Notes: generated by a model from the letters alone, not told the origin. DNA of 64,000 bases from Herminiimonas arsenitoxidans (GCF_900130075.1 NZ_LT671418.1:1240001-1304000), one strand, 5' to 3'; shown: positions 9,171 to 18,198, numbered from the stretch's first letter. A program made the numbers and translations.

Positions 9171-9223
9171 CAGAATATTAAGGGCCTAGTTGGAAAACTA
9201 GGCCCTTTTCTTTTGTCCTTTCA
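9165..9223 (+). repeat. Direct repeat copy A: tRNA-Asn 3' end plus terminator
   Basis: This 59-bp segment starts with the last bases of tRNA-Asn (GAGCCA) and runs through the terminator. It matches 10077-10135 at 50 of 59 positions without gaps. Copy A belongs to an intact tRNA gene; copy B has no tRNA upstream. Confidence 0.8.
9180..9213 (+). terminator. Terminator of tRNA-Asn
   Basis: A 12-bp perfect stem (9180-9191 with 9196-9207) with loop GGAA, followed by TTCTTTT. Classic intrinsic terminator just after the tRNA. Confidence 0.9.
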
Positions 9224-9270
9224 AATCGTGAATGCGTTTTCTACGCGAGCTCACAAACCCCACTCCACAT

Positions 9271-9942
9271 TTAAAACGGACAGTCGCTCATACCGTAAAA
9301 ACGTTCGCCGCTAATTGGATGTTCAAACTCCAAAGTAGTCGCATGCAATAAAAGCCTGGCAGCCATACGCTCACTCTCAGGCGTGCCGTAAAGATCGCAG
9401 CCGAGAATGGGGTGTCCTAGTCCTGCGCTGTGTATGCGCAATTGATGGGTGCGCCCTGTATGCGGCGTGAACAATACACGAGTGGTATCCGCTTCTCTCT
9501 GCCTACTCAGGACTTGGTAATGACTGCTCGCAGCCTTGCCTGTATCAAAACAAATTTTTAGTTTTGGGAAGTTGACTGGATCTTTGGCGATCGGCAACTC
9601 AATATCACCAGCGTCTGCATCGACCTGCCCGGCCAATACTGCCTGATAAGTTTTGACCACAGTACGCGACTGAAATTGTCGATTGATATGAGCCGCGATC
9701 GTTTTGTTGAGGGCAACAACCAATAAACCAGAAGTGCCCAGATCCAGTCTATGTATCATCAGCGCCGTCGGGAACTGCTGTACCAGACGATAATGTACCG
9801 AATCCAGATTGAGAGGATTCTTGCCTGACAGCGTCAACAAGCCGCTGGGTTTATTGATCAGCAATAAGGCATCATCCTGGTAGACGATTTCAATGTCGTC
9901 TACACAGGGCGGTGCCACAAAGTTATCTATACAAGCAGTCAT
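9271..9942 (-). CDS. rluA: RluA-family rRNA/tRNA pseudouridine synthase
   Basis: A 223-residue pseudouridine synthase. The catalytic motif HRLDLGTSG is at residues 64-72 with the catalytic Asp at 67. The later GRTHQLRIH motif and the absence of an N-terminal S4 domain fit RluA itself (23S rRNA U746 and tRNA U32; 219 residues in E. coli) better than RluC or RluD. The symbol is a best guess within the family. The gene runs against the tRNA-Asn terminator and sits between the two copies of the direct repeat. Confidence 0.8.
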   Translation of the reverse strand: MTACIDNFVAPPCVDDIEIVYQDDALLLINKPSGLLTLSGKNPLNLDSVHYRLVQQFPTALMIHRLDLGTSGLLVVALNKTIAAHINRQFQSRTVVKTYQAVLAGQVDADAGDIELPIAKDPVNFPKLKICFDTGKAASSHYQVLSRQREADTTRVLFTPHTGRTHQLRIHSAGLGHPILGCDLYGTPESERMAARLLLHATTLEFEHPISGERFYGMSDCPF

Positions 9943-10076
9943 TATTACGAATCATTCCTTGATCTGATCAAACATCGATAAGACGAACTGCACATTACGA
10001 CTGAACAACTATCAATATTGCCCAACTCGGGACTCATCTTACAGAAAAGATTCGTCGATAACTCCATTAAGAAATC

Positions 10077-10135
10077 GAGCCACAAAATACAAAGGGCCTA
10101 GTGTAAGAACCAGGCCCTTTTCTTTTGTCTTTTCA
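10077..10135 (+). repeat. Direct repeat copy B: orphan tRNA-Asn terminator
   Basis: Matches copy A (9165-9223) at 50 of 59 positions, including GAGCCACA, which is the tRNA 3' end plus two bases, and the terminator arms GGGCCTAGT and AGGCCCTTTTCTTTTGTC. No recognisable tRNA precedes it. The hairpin is still good (GGGCCT/AGGCCC) and could terminate cfa transcription from the other side. Confidence 0.75.
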
Positions 10136-10156
10136 GACAGTTTTAATTCTCGATTT

Positions 10157-11494
10157 CTAACTACCCGCAGCGTAGATATCACTCCGCGTCAATGGCACTG
10201 CAGGAACTGGCCCGCCTGGTTTCGATGCAAGGATTTGATAGATGCCAGTTCCCCCGTATTCAAATTCCAATGCACATGCCGCCATATACAAACGCCAGAC
10301 GCGGTACGCTGATTCGCCGACATACTGCAGCGCATCCTCTCGCTTATCTTCTAATCTGCTGACCCATTGTCTGAGCGTAAGCGCATAGTGCGGACGCAAC
10401 GCCTCGACATCATGAATTTCAAAACCGGTCTGCTCCATACGACGTTGAATATTGCTGACTGTATCCAGCTCACCATCCGGGAAGACATAACGATTAATGA
10501 ATTCCGTATCTATCGTGCGTTGCCAGCCTTCTTCATCATGCGTAATGCCGTGATTAAGGAATAGACCACCCGGACGCAACACGCGTTTGATCGTGGAGTT
10601 ATAGACCGGCAAATTAGCTAGGCCTACATGCTCAAACATGCCAATACTGGAAATCTTGTCGTAGACAGACTCACCTTCCAGATCGCGATAATCACGCAAC
10701 TCAACCGTCACCAGATGGCTCAAGCCTTCTGCCTGAATACGCGCTTGCGCATACTCATACTGTTTCTGACTCAATGTAATGCCATGCGCCTTCACGCCAT
10801 AATGACTTGCAGCCCAGCACACCATTGCACCCCAGCCACAACCAACGTCAAGGAAGCGTTCACCGGGCTTCAAACGCAATTTGCGACAGATATGATCCAG
10901 TTTGTTTTCTTGCGCTTGCTCCAACGTGTCGTCCAGCGTATGAAAGTAGGCGCACGAATACACCATCTGCTTGTCCAGCCACAATTTATAGAAAGAGTTC
11001 GACACATCGTAGTGAAAGGAAATCGCCGCCTGATCGCTACTCTTGGAATGCTTGTGCGCAAAATCACCAGAGCCGAAAGGTGTGGTCGGCAAATTTTTTG
11101 GTTTGGATGGAAGGCGCCATGCATCACGCAATAGCGCCCAACGCGTCCCCAGTGAAAAATCGAAGGATGCAAAATACTGCTTCAAACCAAGCGCCGCATA
11201 CAGATCGCCATCGATATCGATCAGGCCATTGATATAGGCATCGGCCAGCGGCAAAGGACTGCGGCCGAATACCAGCTTGCGCAAGACAGCGGGATCTCTT
11301 AACAGCAGCGTGAATTTCGGTGTCGTAATTTCGATTTCGTCGAGCTTTTCACCCATCAAACGAAATGCTGTCGCACCTGGAAAATTATGCAAAAGATGCT
11401 TCAGAATACGCAGCGCAGCATCTGTCTGCGGAGTACTGAAAGATTCTGGTAACAAGGAAGAAGAGGTTACGAGATTGTTGTTTCGATCGTTCAT
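10157..11494 (-). CDS. cfa: Cyclopropane-fatty-acyl-phospholipid synthase
   Basis: A 445-residue SAM-dependent enzyme that adds a methylene bridge across cis double bonds of membrane phospholipid acyl chains, usually at entry into stationary phase or under acid stress. The SAM site reads DVGCGWGAM, and the C-terminal half has the CFA synthase signatures FEHVGL and VLRPGGLFL. The N-terminal ~120 residues form the lipid-binding domain. The ATG overlaps the stop of a small upstream ORF by ATGA. Cti, encoded at 35.9 kb, acts on the same cis-unsaturated substrates. Confidence 0.93.
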   Translation of the reverse strand: MNDRNNNLVTSSSLLPESFSTPQTDAALRILKHLLHNFPGATAFRLMGEKLDEIEITTPKFTLLLRDPAVLRKLVFGRSPLPLADAYINGLIDIDGDLYAALGLKQYFASFDFSLGTRWALLRDAWRLPSKPKNLPTTPFGSGDFAHKHSKSSDQAAISFHYDVSNSFYKLWLDKQMVYSCAYFHTLDDTLEQAQENKLDHICRKLRLKPGERFLDVGCGWGAMVCWAASHYGVKAHGITLSQKQYEYAQARIQAEGLSHLVTVELRDYRDLEGESVYDKISSIGMFEHVGLANLPVYNSTIKRVLRPGGLFLNHGITHDEEGWQRTIDTEFINRYVFPDGELDTVSNIQRRMEQTGFEIHDVEALRPHYALTLRQWVSRLEDKREDALQYVGESAYRVWRLYMAACALEFEYGGTGIYQILASKPGGPVPAVPLTRSDIYAAGS

Positions 11495-11697
11495 CGCTTA
11501 AGCCCTATCTGAAAAAATCCTGACGGGACCGCACACGCTCGTGCGGCTGCAATAAGAATGGTATAGACATGAAACGCGGCCCGACGTTCACTGAGCCTGG
11601 AGATAATCGCTGCCTGTAATGCGCAGCCGATTCTACTTCTCCTACCGCCAGTCATGGACTGGAGCAGGTTTGATGCAAGTAAGTAATCAGATTTCAT
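11491..11697 (-). CDS. Possible 68-residue ORF translationally coupled to cfa
   Basis: The ORF starts at an ATG preceded by an excellent ribosome site (AAGGAGG, 8 nt spacing). Its TGA overlaps the cfa ATG as ATGA. The predicted peptide has no family I recognise and is rich in Arg, Ala and Ser. Within it, CCGCAC and GTGCGG (11530-11547) form a hairpin about 35 nt before the cfa start. It may be a true small protein, a leader that couples translation to cfa, or chance. Cfa has only a weak ribosome site of its own, which favours coupling. Confidence 0.4.
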   Translation of the reverse strand: MKSDYLLASNLLQSMTGGRRSRIGCALQAAIISRLSERRAAFHVYTILIAAARACAVPSGFFQIGLKR

Positions 11698-11912
11698 GTA
11701 ACTTTCCTCCTTTTTTTAAAAGCAGAAAAACAGTTACTCCGACTTCATCAGGCATTCAGCACGCCCAACCATACTCATTAACTTAACCGCGCCATGATGC
11801 CATCGAAATGGCAACATGGTAGCTAGAGGCGATTATACGATCATGTTTGCAAATCTGCCGTTCACGCTGAAACTCAGGGAACGTGCAAATATGACTTCAA
11901 GAAAAACTGAAA
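11698..11912 (-). other. Upstream region of cfa with a TATAAT box
   Basis: About 215 bp between the small ORF and the neighbouring unknown gene. On the minus strand TATAAT occurs at 11837-11832 without a convincing -35 hexamer. This could indicate an activated or alternative-sigma promoter, as known for cfa genes elsewhere, but I cannot prove it here. Confidence 0.35.
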
Positions 11913-12278
11913 TTATTTACTACGAGCATCAATATCAGCCAGGCATTCCCGGCCTTTTTCAGTGATATCGAAACCGCCATCCGCTTCTTTCGCTGCGATA
12001 TGACCTTTCTTACCAAGGAAGGTCACCACATCCGATTTCAGCACAGCAAGCGGATCATTGGCTATTGCACGCAAGCCATTGATGCAGCTCTTGATGAACA
12101 AGGTTTGCTTGCCTTTATCGGTCAAGACAAGATTGCCGCTTTTTGCATACTCGATATATTTGAGTCCAAGCAGACGCTTGGTATTTCTTGCCACGCAGGC
12201 AGATGGTCGTCCTTGCTTTACGCCAGCAACTATTTCATCCAGCGCATTGAACTCATCTACTGATAAATCACCACCCAT
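11913..12278 (-). CDS. Unknown small protein, winged-helix-like pattern
   Basis: A 121-residue protein of no family I recognise. It contains two similar stretches resembling wings of winged-helix domains, each a helix followed by a short strand: around LLGLKYIEYAKSGNLVLTDKG and later GGFDITEKGRECL. ATG 12278 was chosen; an in-frame TTG six codons upstream is possible. It lies 51 bp downstream of another small unknown gene on the same strand and may form a two-gene unit with it. Confidence 0.5.
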   Translation of the reverse strand: MGGDLSVDEFNALDEIVAGVKQGRPSACVARNTKRLLGLKYIEYAKSGNLVLTDKGKQTLFIKSCINGLRAIANDPLAVLKSDVVTFLGKKGHIAAKEADGGFDITEKGRECLADIDARSK

Positions 12279-12329
12279 TACTGCATCCAATCTCAAATAT
12301 ATGTGTACCTGCCGCCGAATGGCGACAAA

Positions 12330-12644
12330 TTAAAAGCGCGGCAAATCAGCCAAGGTACGACCAGGAACATCATGGTCGATCGTATCAATGTCTTCAATGC
12401 CGTGTTGATGGATAACGATGTGAACTCTAGGACCCAACACCATATCGTTTCCAACCTTGAACGCTGTAGCCACCTCATCACCGAAATGCAAGGCATCGAC
12501 TACCAGACTAACGTCATGTTCTGCTGTCACTGCTTCCCAGCCTGGAGAACCATCCCCTTTACGGTGTCCCCTTCCCCATCTAACCATTTCAACTCTATCG
12601 CCTGCATCGTTAAAACGCACTGCCTCAATCAAATGTACTGACAT
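12330..12644 (-). CDS. Unknown small acidic protein
   Basis: A 104-residue protein (MSVHLIEAV... to ...LADLPRF) with no recognised domain, many Asp/His/Val residues and no signal or membrane segment. The ATG at 12644 has GGAG about 6 nt upstream; an ATG four codons earlier is in frame but lacks a site. It is the upstream member of a possible pair with 11913-12278. Confidence 0.5.
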   Translation of the reverse strand: MSVHLIEAVRFNDAGDRVEMVRWGRGHRKGDGSPGWEAVTAEHDVSLVVDALHFGDEVATAFKVGNDMVLGPRVHIVIHQHGIEDIDTIDHDVPGRTLADLPRF

Positions 12645-13390
12645 CGATGTCTCCATAAAAATATGTCATTATTTTTCTGACCTCATGGTACGCGTCCCAT
12701 AGCCTGACAGCAAGACACAGATTACGACGAAATCACTCCAATCAATCACAACAAGATCACACCACGTCAAAACGTGGACCGCATTACCTCATCAAGCCTA
12801 ACGATAAATTCCCAAGACATTAATGCCAAGGTCTGGCATCTCAAAAATGGGGGAGGCAAAATCAGATTAAACGTCAATTTACATATCAATTAATTAATGA
12901 TTGCTCGATACGTCCGAATGAATTTGTTAAATCATCAAATAAAAATTTGTCTAACAAGCTACACGCAAAGTAGCAGGCAAGCGAATTTCCCTCTAGGCAA
13001 TACTGTACTAACCATCAAAAATATCGCCATTTGTTAATTAACTGATTACCACTAATTTACATCCCATATTTATGGGATAACAGCAATATTTTTGAATGAC
13101 TAAACTAAGTCGCTCTACGCAAACAGCAGAAGCAAATATCTGCATTCAACAAAATAAATATACGTTGAGCTTGTTAGGGGAAAAGCCGCTTTAAACACAA
13201 CCTTTATACAAAGAAATTGCTACATATTTAAATTTTTTAGACAAGCCTGTTAGCAAGAAACGTTCTTCGACCTCCCGGATTGTTTAGTCACCAATCCCAA
13301 GAGCCAGCGCAGAGTCGCATTCTTTCGCTGTCGCTCGCTTACCTCCAATTTCCATCTCAGAAAATAACCTACGTTCGGTTGACTATTCTT
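12645..13390. other. 746-bp AT-rich intergenic region
   Basis: Lies between divergent genes. It holds a small hairpin CCACGT-CAAA-ACGTGG (12762-12777) and a perfect 18-bp palindrome at 13061-13078. I found no ORF with a ribosome site and no RNA gene. The AT content is well above that of the flanking genes. Confidence 0.5.
13061..13078. promoter_or_regulatory. Perfect 18-bp palindrome, operator-like
   Basis: ATCCCATA-TT-TATGGGAT, an 8-bp inverted repeat with a 2-bp centre, about 310 bp upstream of the GGDEF-EAL gene. The loop is too tight for a stable RNA hairpin, so a protein-binding site is more likely. No family is assigned. Confidence 0.4.
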
Positions 13391-16087
13391 ATGCATGCGA
13401 AAAACCAAGGGGATTACCCGCGCGATAGCTCACCGAAAATCAGTTTCATTCAACGTCATCTACGTCTCGTCATTTTGTGGCCCCTGCTCGCCTTGTTATT
13501 GATGGCTTTGCTATGGAGTGCCATCTATTCAAAACTGGCGAACGACAAAAAACTGCTACAAGAAAATGCAGCCAAACAAGCCGTTTCCATTTCCAAGGCT
13601 TACGCACAATATTTAACCAGAACCCTGGAACAACTGGATCAGCTATCACAGCAAATAAAATATGGATGGGAACGTTCTAACGGTTACCTAGGCTTTGAGG
13701 AAATGGCGGATCAAGGTTTATTGAACATTCCACAATTTGCATCCATCGCCATTTACGATGAGAACGGTGTACCTGTAACAACCACGATTCCTGTTACTGA
13801 AACGTTCACCGTCACTGATCGCGATTATTTTCAATTTCATCAAAAAAACGTTTCCAGCGAATTACGTATAGGTGCACCTACGATAGGTAGATTAAGCAAG
13901 AAAAAAATCGTACAAGTATCTCGCCGACTTGAAAACGAAGATGGCACATTCGGTGGCGTTCTCGTCATTGGAATTGCTCCAGAATTCTTTACACTTTTTT
14001 CCGACGACCCCATTCTTGGGCACGATGGAATACTTGCCTTCGTTGGTGAAGATGGTGTTGAACGCATGACCAAAGTGAATGACCACTACAGTGACGGCCT
14101 ATCACTCATACCACTTCCTACGGCTAAAAATAATGGCATCGCAGACATGACGGCTAATGTCGCCCTGCTTCCCAGCGCGCAGACGCATTTCATCACAACA
14201 CAAAAAATAAACGACTATCCTTTTTTTGTATTGGTCGGCTTAAGCAAGGAAGATATTCTGCTGCCTTATGAAGACCATCACGACATGTATCGAAAAATTG
14301 CCATCATCGGCAGTGGCATTCTGTTTCTATTTGCTGCCATGGCGATGTGGATGTCGATACGATTGGCTTGGCGAAAACAGCAAGCCGATGCCATCAGGGA
14401 GACCTATCGCATCGCTACGGAAGGTGGTAACGAAGGGTTTTATATTCTGCTGCCGATGCGTGACAGGAATGGATACATTACCGATTTCCAAGTCGTGGAT
14501 TGTAATGAAAAAGGTGCATCGTTCTACAACATCGATAAAGAAAAATTTACCGGCGTCAAAGTTTCAGATTTCTATTCTGGCTCATATTTTGAAAAAGTCA
14601 TGGGTGCTTATCGCATCGCGATGGAAACCGGCTTCTATGAAGATGATTACCCAGTGCCGCCAGAAAGTCCTATCGATGCAGAATGGCTGAAAAGGAAATT
14701 TGTCCGTTCAGAAAATGGCCTCGCCGTTACCTTGCGCGACATTAGCGAACCCAAGCGCCACGAACGTGAAATGGCACGTCTAGCGACAGAAGATGGCCTG
14801 ACAGCTTTGCCGAATCGCCATTGGCTCATGACGTATCTGCCAAGAGCGCTGGCAACAGCCAAAGCCAATCACACCATGTTGGCTATTCTGTTCATCGATC
14901 TGGATGATTTTAAAAATATCAACGATACACTCGGCCATTCTGCTGGTGATCAACTCTTGTGTACTGTAGCAATGCGCTTAAGATCCGTCGTGCGCGCAAG
15001 CGACAAAATCATCAGAATCGGCGGTGACGAATTCACCGTCATATTGGAAGCGATTCATAGCGAAGAAGAAGCCGCGCATATCGCGTTTTCCATCAACCAG
15101 ATTTTGCGCGAACCCTTTGATATCTCACGCGACACGACACCACAAAAAAACAAGATAGGTGCCTCCATCGGCATCAGCATATTCCCGCGCGACGGGCAGG
15201 ATGTGGAAACCTTGATCAAGAATGCGGACATCGCAATGTATGCAGCAAAAACCGGCTGCAAAGGGCAATTCCGTTTTTATGACCACACGCTATACGAAGA
15301 CATCAAGATGCGGCTCAATACAGAACAGGAGCTGCTGCAAGCGGTCAAGGAAGATCAATTCCTGATCTATTACCAACCGCGCGTGCAAACGTTGACCGGT
15401 AAATTACTTGGTGTAGAGGCACTCATCCGCTGGCAACATCCAGAACGTGGACTGGTCATGCCGAACGACTTTATCAGCTTGGCTGAAGAAACAGGTTTGA
15501 TCAATCCAATCGGTGAAATCGTCGTCGATAAAGTATGCGCACAACTTGCTGCATGGATAAAACAAGGTGTTGAAGTTGTCCCTGTATCCGTCAATGTCTC
15601 CCCGCATCAGTTCAATGAAGGCAAGGTCAAAAAGATGCTGGCGGCCAATCTGGAAAAATATGCGATTCCTGCGAAGCTCCTGGAAATAGAACTGACCGAA
15701 TCAGCAATGATGCGCAATGTCGGCGACATCTTCGATGAAATTACCGCCATCAACGGGATGGGCATCAAGGTACATGTCGATGATTTCGGCACCGGATATT
15801 CATCACTCTCTCTATTGCAACGACTGGATATGGATGTACTCAAGATCGACCAAGCATTTACTTCGCAACTTGGCAGAGGCAAAGATGGTGAAATCTTCTT
15901 CACCGCAATTGTCTCTATGGCAAAAGCGCTGGGCATGCGCGTGGTGGCTGAAGGTGTGGAGACCATAGAGCAATTAAAAATTTTACAAACACTTTCTTGC
16001 GATGAAATACAGGGATATTACGTTGCGCGGCCCTTACCGGCTGGTGACATCGCTGCGGTGATACACAAACAAAACCTCTTCCCTTGA
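13391..16087 (+). CDS. Membrane sensor with PAS, GGDEF and EAL domains
   Basis: An 898-residue protein for cyclic di-GMP turnover. A transmembrane helix at about residues 26-47 is followed by an extracytoplasmic sensor (PDC/Cache-like, ~50-300), a second helix (~303-325), a PAS-like segment, then GGDEF and EAL domains. GGDEF is intact at 544-548, with an RASD product-inhibition site five residues before it. The EAL domain has EAL at 676-678, ELTES and DDFGTGYSS. Both cyclase and phosphodiesterase motifs look functional; which dominates is unknown. ATG 13391 was chosen; no clear ribosome site precedes it or an earlier TTG at 13280. Confidence 0.9.
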   Translation: MHAKNQGDYPRDSSPKISFIQRHLRLVILWPLLALLLMALLWSAIYSKLANDKKLLQENAAKQAVSISKAYAQYLTRTLEQLDQLSQQIKYGWERSNGYLGFEEMADQGLLNIPQFASIAIYDENGVPVTTTIPVTETFTVTDRDYFQFHQKNVSSELRIGAPTIGRLSKKKIVQVSRRLENEDGTFGGVLVIGIAPEFFTLFSDDPILGHDGILAFVGEDGVERMTKVNDHYSDGLSLIPLPTAKNNGIADMTANVALLPSAQTHFITTQKINDYPFFVLVGLSKEDILLPYEDHHDMYRKIAIIGSGILFLFAAMAMWMSIRLAWRKQQADAIRETYRIATEGGNEGFYILLPMRDRNGYITDFQVVDCNEKGASFYNIDKEKFTGVKVSDFYSGSYFEKVMGAYRIAMETGFYEDDYPVPPESPIDAEWLKRKFVRSENGLAVTLRDISEPKRHEREMARLATEDGLTALPNRHWLMTYLPRALATAKANHTMLAILFIDLDDFKNINDTLGHSAGDQLLCTVAMRLRSVVRASDKIIRIGGDEFTVILEAIHSEEEAAHIAFSINQILREPFDISRDTTPQKNKIGASIGISIFPRDGQDVETLIKNADIAMYAAKTGCKGQFRFYDHTLYEDIKMRLNTEQELLQAVKEDQFLIYYQPRVQTLTGKLLGVEALIRWQHPERGLVMPNDFISLAEETGLINPIGEIVVDKVCAQLAAWIKQGVEVVPVSVNVSPHQFNEGKVKKMLAANLEKYAIPAKLLEIELTESAMMRNVGDIFDEITAINGMGIKVHVDDFGTGYSSLSLLQRLDMDVLKIDQAFTSQLGRGKDGEIFFTAIVSMAKALGMRVVAEGVETIEQLKILQTLSCDEIQGYYVARPLPAGDIAAVIHKQNLFP

Positions 16088-16286
16088 TCGCACCAGCGAC
16101 AATACGTCATCCTGCGTGCTGCTCCCGCAATTCGCATCGAAGCAGGCAGTCGCAGCTATAATGTTCACCGCAACGCGTCTGGCTACGATTGTTCAAATCA
16201 ATACTCGCGCCACACATTTTTTTCAGGTCTGCCGTCACTGTTAGTAATAGCTACAGGCAGCCATGTTTAAAGAGTCAATCTGCACA

Positions 16287-17081
16287 ATGAATACTTCTGC
16301 ACGTCCTATCGTTCTTTGTCTCTCCGGTCACGATCCCAGCGGCGGTGCCGGCCTGCAAGCTGATATCGAAGCGTTAATGGCGCAAGGCTGCCATGCTGCG
16401 CCAACGGTTACTGCACTCACCGTGCAAAACTCGGTCGATGTATCCGACTTTCGCGTACTGGATTCCGCATGGGTATTGGCGCAAGCCGAAGCGGTTATCA
16501 CCGATTTACCTGTGGCCGGCATCAAGCTCGGCATGCTCGGTTCAGTCGAGATGGTAGATACCGTCACACAAATTCTGCGACGCCTTGCTCATGTTCCGAT
16601 TGTGTGCGATCCCGTATTGCGCGCTGGCGGTGGCGGTGCACTCGGCAAAGATGAAGTCGGCTATGCGATGCGTGAGCGACTCTTGCCGCTTGCAACAATC
16701 GCCACACCAAATCTACCGGAAGCACGCATTCTGGCTGAACTGCCAAACGGCACGCCGGATCAATGTGCAGAAAAATTACTGCCCTTCTGCCAGCACTTGC
16801 TCATTACCGGCGGCCACGGCGATGAAGAGGAAGTTCATAACCGACTGTATTCACGCGACGGTACCTTCCAGACATTTACCTGCGCGCGCTTGCCAGGCAG
16901 CTATCACGGTTCAGGCTGCACACTCGCCAGTACTCTGGCTGGTCGACTCGCATTAGGAGAAAATATTGTGACTGCAGTGGAAGCGGCGCTGGCTTATACA
17001 TGGCGCACCTTGCGCGATGCAGATCGTCCAGGCAAAGGCCAGCATTTCCCACGTCGCCTGCCATTGGATTTTTGCGCGTAA
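16287..17081 (+). CDS. thiD: Hydroxymethylpyrimidine/phosphomethylpyrimidine kinase
   Basis: A 264-residue ribokinase-fold enzyme that phosphorylates HMP and HMP-P for thiamine synthesis. N-terminal GHDPSGGAG and the C-terminal catalytic motif GSYHGSGCTLAS are diagnostic. I chose ATG 16287 (MNTSARPIVL) because it starts just before the conserved core; ATG 16263 (eight residues longer) is equally open. TATAAT occurs at 16157-16162 upstream. No other thiamine genes are adjacent. Confidence 0.92.
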   Translation: MNTSARPIVLCLSGHDPSGGAGLQADIEALMAQGCHAAPTVTALTVQNSVDVSDFRVLDSAWVLAQAEAVITDLPVAGIKLGMLGSVEMVDTVTQILRRLAHVPIVCDPVLRAGGGGALGKDEVGYAMRERLLPLATIATPNLPEARILAELPNGTPDQCAEKLLPFCQHLLITGGHGDEEEVHNRLYSRDGTFQTFTCARLPGSYHGSGCTLASTLAGRLALGENIVTAVEAALAYTWRTLRDADRPGKGQHFPRRLPLDFCA

Positions 17082-17104
17082 GAACAAAGCATCTCTTAGA
17101 AAAC

Positions 17105-17138
17105 AAAAATGCCTGACGGGAAACCGGCAGGCATTTTT
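17105..17138 (+). terminator. thiD terminator
   Basis: AAAAATGCCTG (17105-17115) pairs with CAGGCATTTTT (17128-17138), with further CGG/CCG pairing around a GAAA loop and a T tract. It lies 24 bp after the thiD stop. Confidence 0.88.
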
Positions 17139-17194
17139 ATTGTGTAAGGGCTTCGTAAAAAGAAGCGATACGGGATTTATTTTGCCCCAGAAAG

Positions 17195-17226
17195 CAAAAA
17201 GCCCGCGACCGAAAAGGAAGCAGGCT
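17195..17226 (-). terminator. Terminator downstream of tRNA-Val
   Basis: On the minus strand AGCCTGC (17226-17220) pairs with GCGGGCT (17206-17200), with one G-T pair, followed by TTTTT. It is about 150 bp downstream of the tRNA-Val 3' end with no gene between. Confidence 0.65.
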
Positions 17227-17378
17227 AGTATTTTCGACTCACCCAGTCCTATAGTGGAAAGTGGCAAATCTGTGAACGAGCGAACTCGTTACGCAATCAA
17301 TATACACTTATTCCCAATGAGAATGCAAGCGTTATTATGAATATTTTTCAAAAGATGAAAAATACATAATGGAAATCG

Positions 17379-17453
17379 TGGTGGGAAGTACAAGTTTCGA
17401 ACTTGTGACCTATCGCGTGTGAGGCGATCGCTCTACCCCTGAGCTAACCTCCC
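17379..17453 (-). tRNA. tRNA-Val (CAC)
   Basis: A 75-nt cloverleaf on the minus strand with encoded CCA (17381-17379). The acceptor GGGAGGT pairs with ACTTCCC with one wobble. The anticodon stem ATCGC/GCGAT encloses loop CTCACAC, giving anticodon CAC. The T loop is GTTCGAA. Confidence 0.97.
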
Positions 17454-17465
17454 GAAGCGGCGCAA

Positions 17466-17494
17466 ATTATCTCACAAAAGCAACTAGGCATCAA
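17466..17494 (-). promoter_or_regulatory. tRNA-Val promoter inside the dnaQ end
   Basis: On the minus strand TTGATG (17494-17489), a 17-bp spacer, then GATAAT (17471-17466), 12 bp before the tRNA. The -35 overlaps the last codons of dnaQ, so the tRNA can also be reached by read-through. Confidence 0.7.
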
Positions 17495-18198
17495 TTCGCC
17501 TCAGCCTTGCGCCACAGACATTGCCCTCTCACTTCTTTGTCCAGACTTTTCATCACGACTTCATGCTCGGCTAATTCTTCTTCCGTTGCCGGCTGTAGCA
17601 AAACATCGGCAATCGCGACCATTTCCAACGCAAGGCCATCACTATCAACCTCCGGCCCACCCAGATCCATCGTCAGGCTGTTTTGACCACGTGTCATGGC
17701 CAAATACACTTCAGCTAATAACTCGGCATCCAACAACGCGCCGTGCAATGCGCGATGCGCATTCGAGATGCCGTAGCGATCGCACAAGGCATCGAGCGAA
17801 TTACGTTTGCCCGGATGCATTTCCTTCGCCTGCACCAACGTATCAACGATGTCGCCTACATGCTCTTTGAAGCTAGGCGTATTCACACGCTTGAACTCGG
17901 CATCGAGAAAGCCAACGTCAAACGGTGCATTGTGGATGATGACTTCTGCACCGCTGATGTAATCGCGGAATTCATTGGCAATTTCCGCAAACTTCGGTTT
18001 ATCGCTGAGAAATTCTGTCGTCAAACCGTGGACTGCCAACGCGCCCTCTTCCGAGTCGCGCTCAGGATTGATGTAGTGATGGAAGTTATTACCAGTCAAA
18101 CGTCGATTGACCAACTCGACGCAACCGATTTCAATGATACGATCGCCGGAACGCGGATTCAAGCCTGTGGTTTCGGTATCGAGAACAATTTGTCGCAT
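17491..18198 (-). CDS. dnaQ: DNA polymerase III epsilon subunit (proofreading)
   Basis: A 235-residue 3'-5' exonuclease of the replicase. ExoI D7/E9 (LDTETTG), ExoII D94 (NAPFD) and ExoIII H152/D157 (LHGALLDAE) are all present. A clamp-binding-like segment QNSLTMDL (172-179) follows the catalytic domain, and the C-terminal tail would contact the alpha subunit. It lies 69 bp downstream of rnhA on the same strand; in E. coli rnhA and dnaQ are also neighbours but divergent. Confidence 0.96.
   Translation of the reverse strand: MRQIVLDTETTGLNPRSGDRIIEIGCVELVNRRLTGNNFHHYINPERDSEEGALAVHGLTTEFLSDKPKFAEIANEFRDYISGAEVIIHNAPFDVGFLDAEFKRVNTPSFKEHVGDIVDTLVQAKEMHPGKRNSLDALCDRYGISNAHRALHGALLDAELLAEVYLAMTRGQNSLTMDLGGPEVDSDGLALEMVAIADVLLQPATEEELAEHEVVMKSLDKEVRGQCLWRKAEAN

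Noticed and set aside
9165..10135. Phage or island attachment sites flanking the pseudouridine synthase
   Set aside because: The repeat holds only a few tRNA bases plus the terminator, no integrase is present, and the enclosed gene is ordinary.
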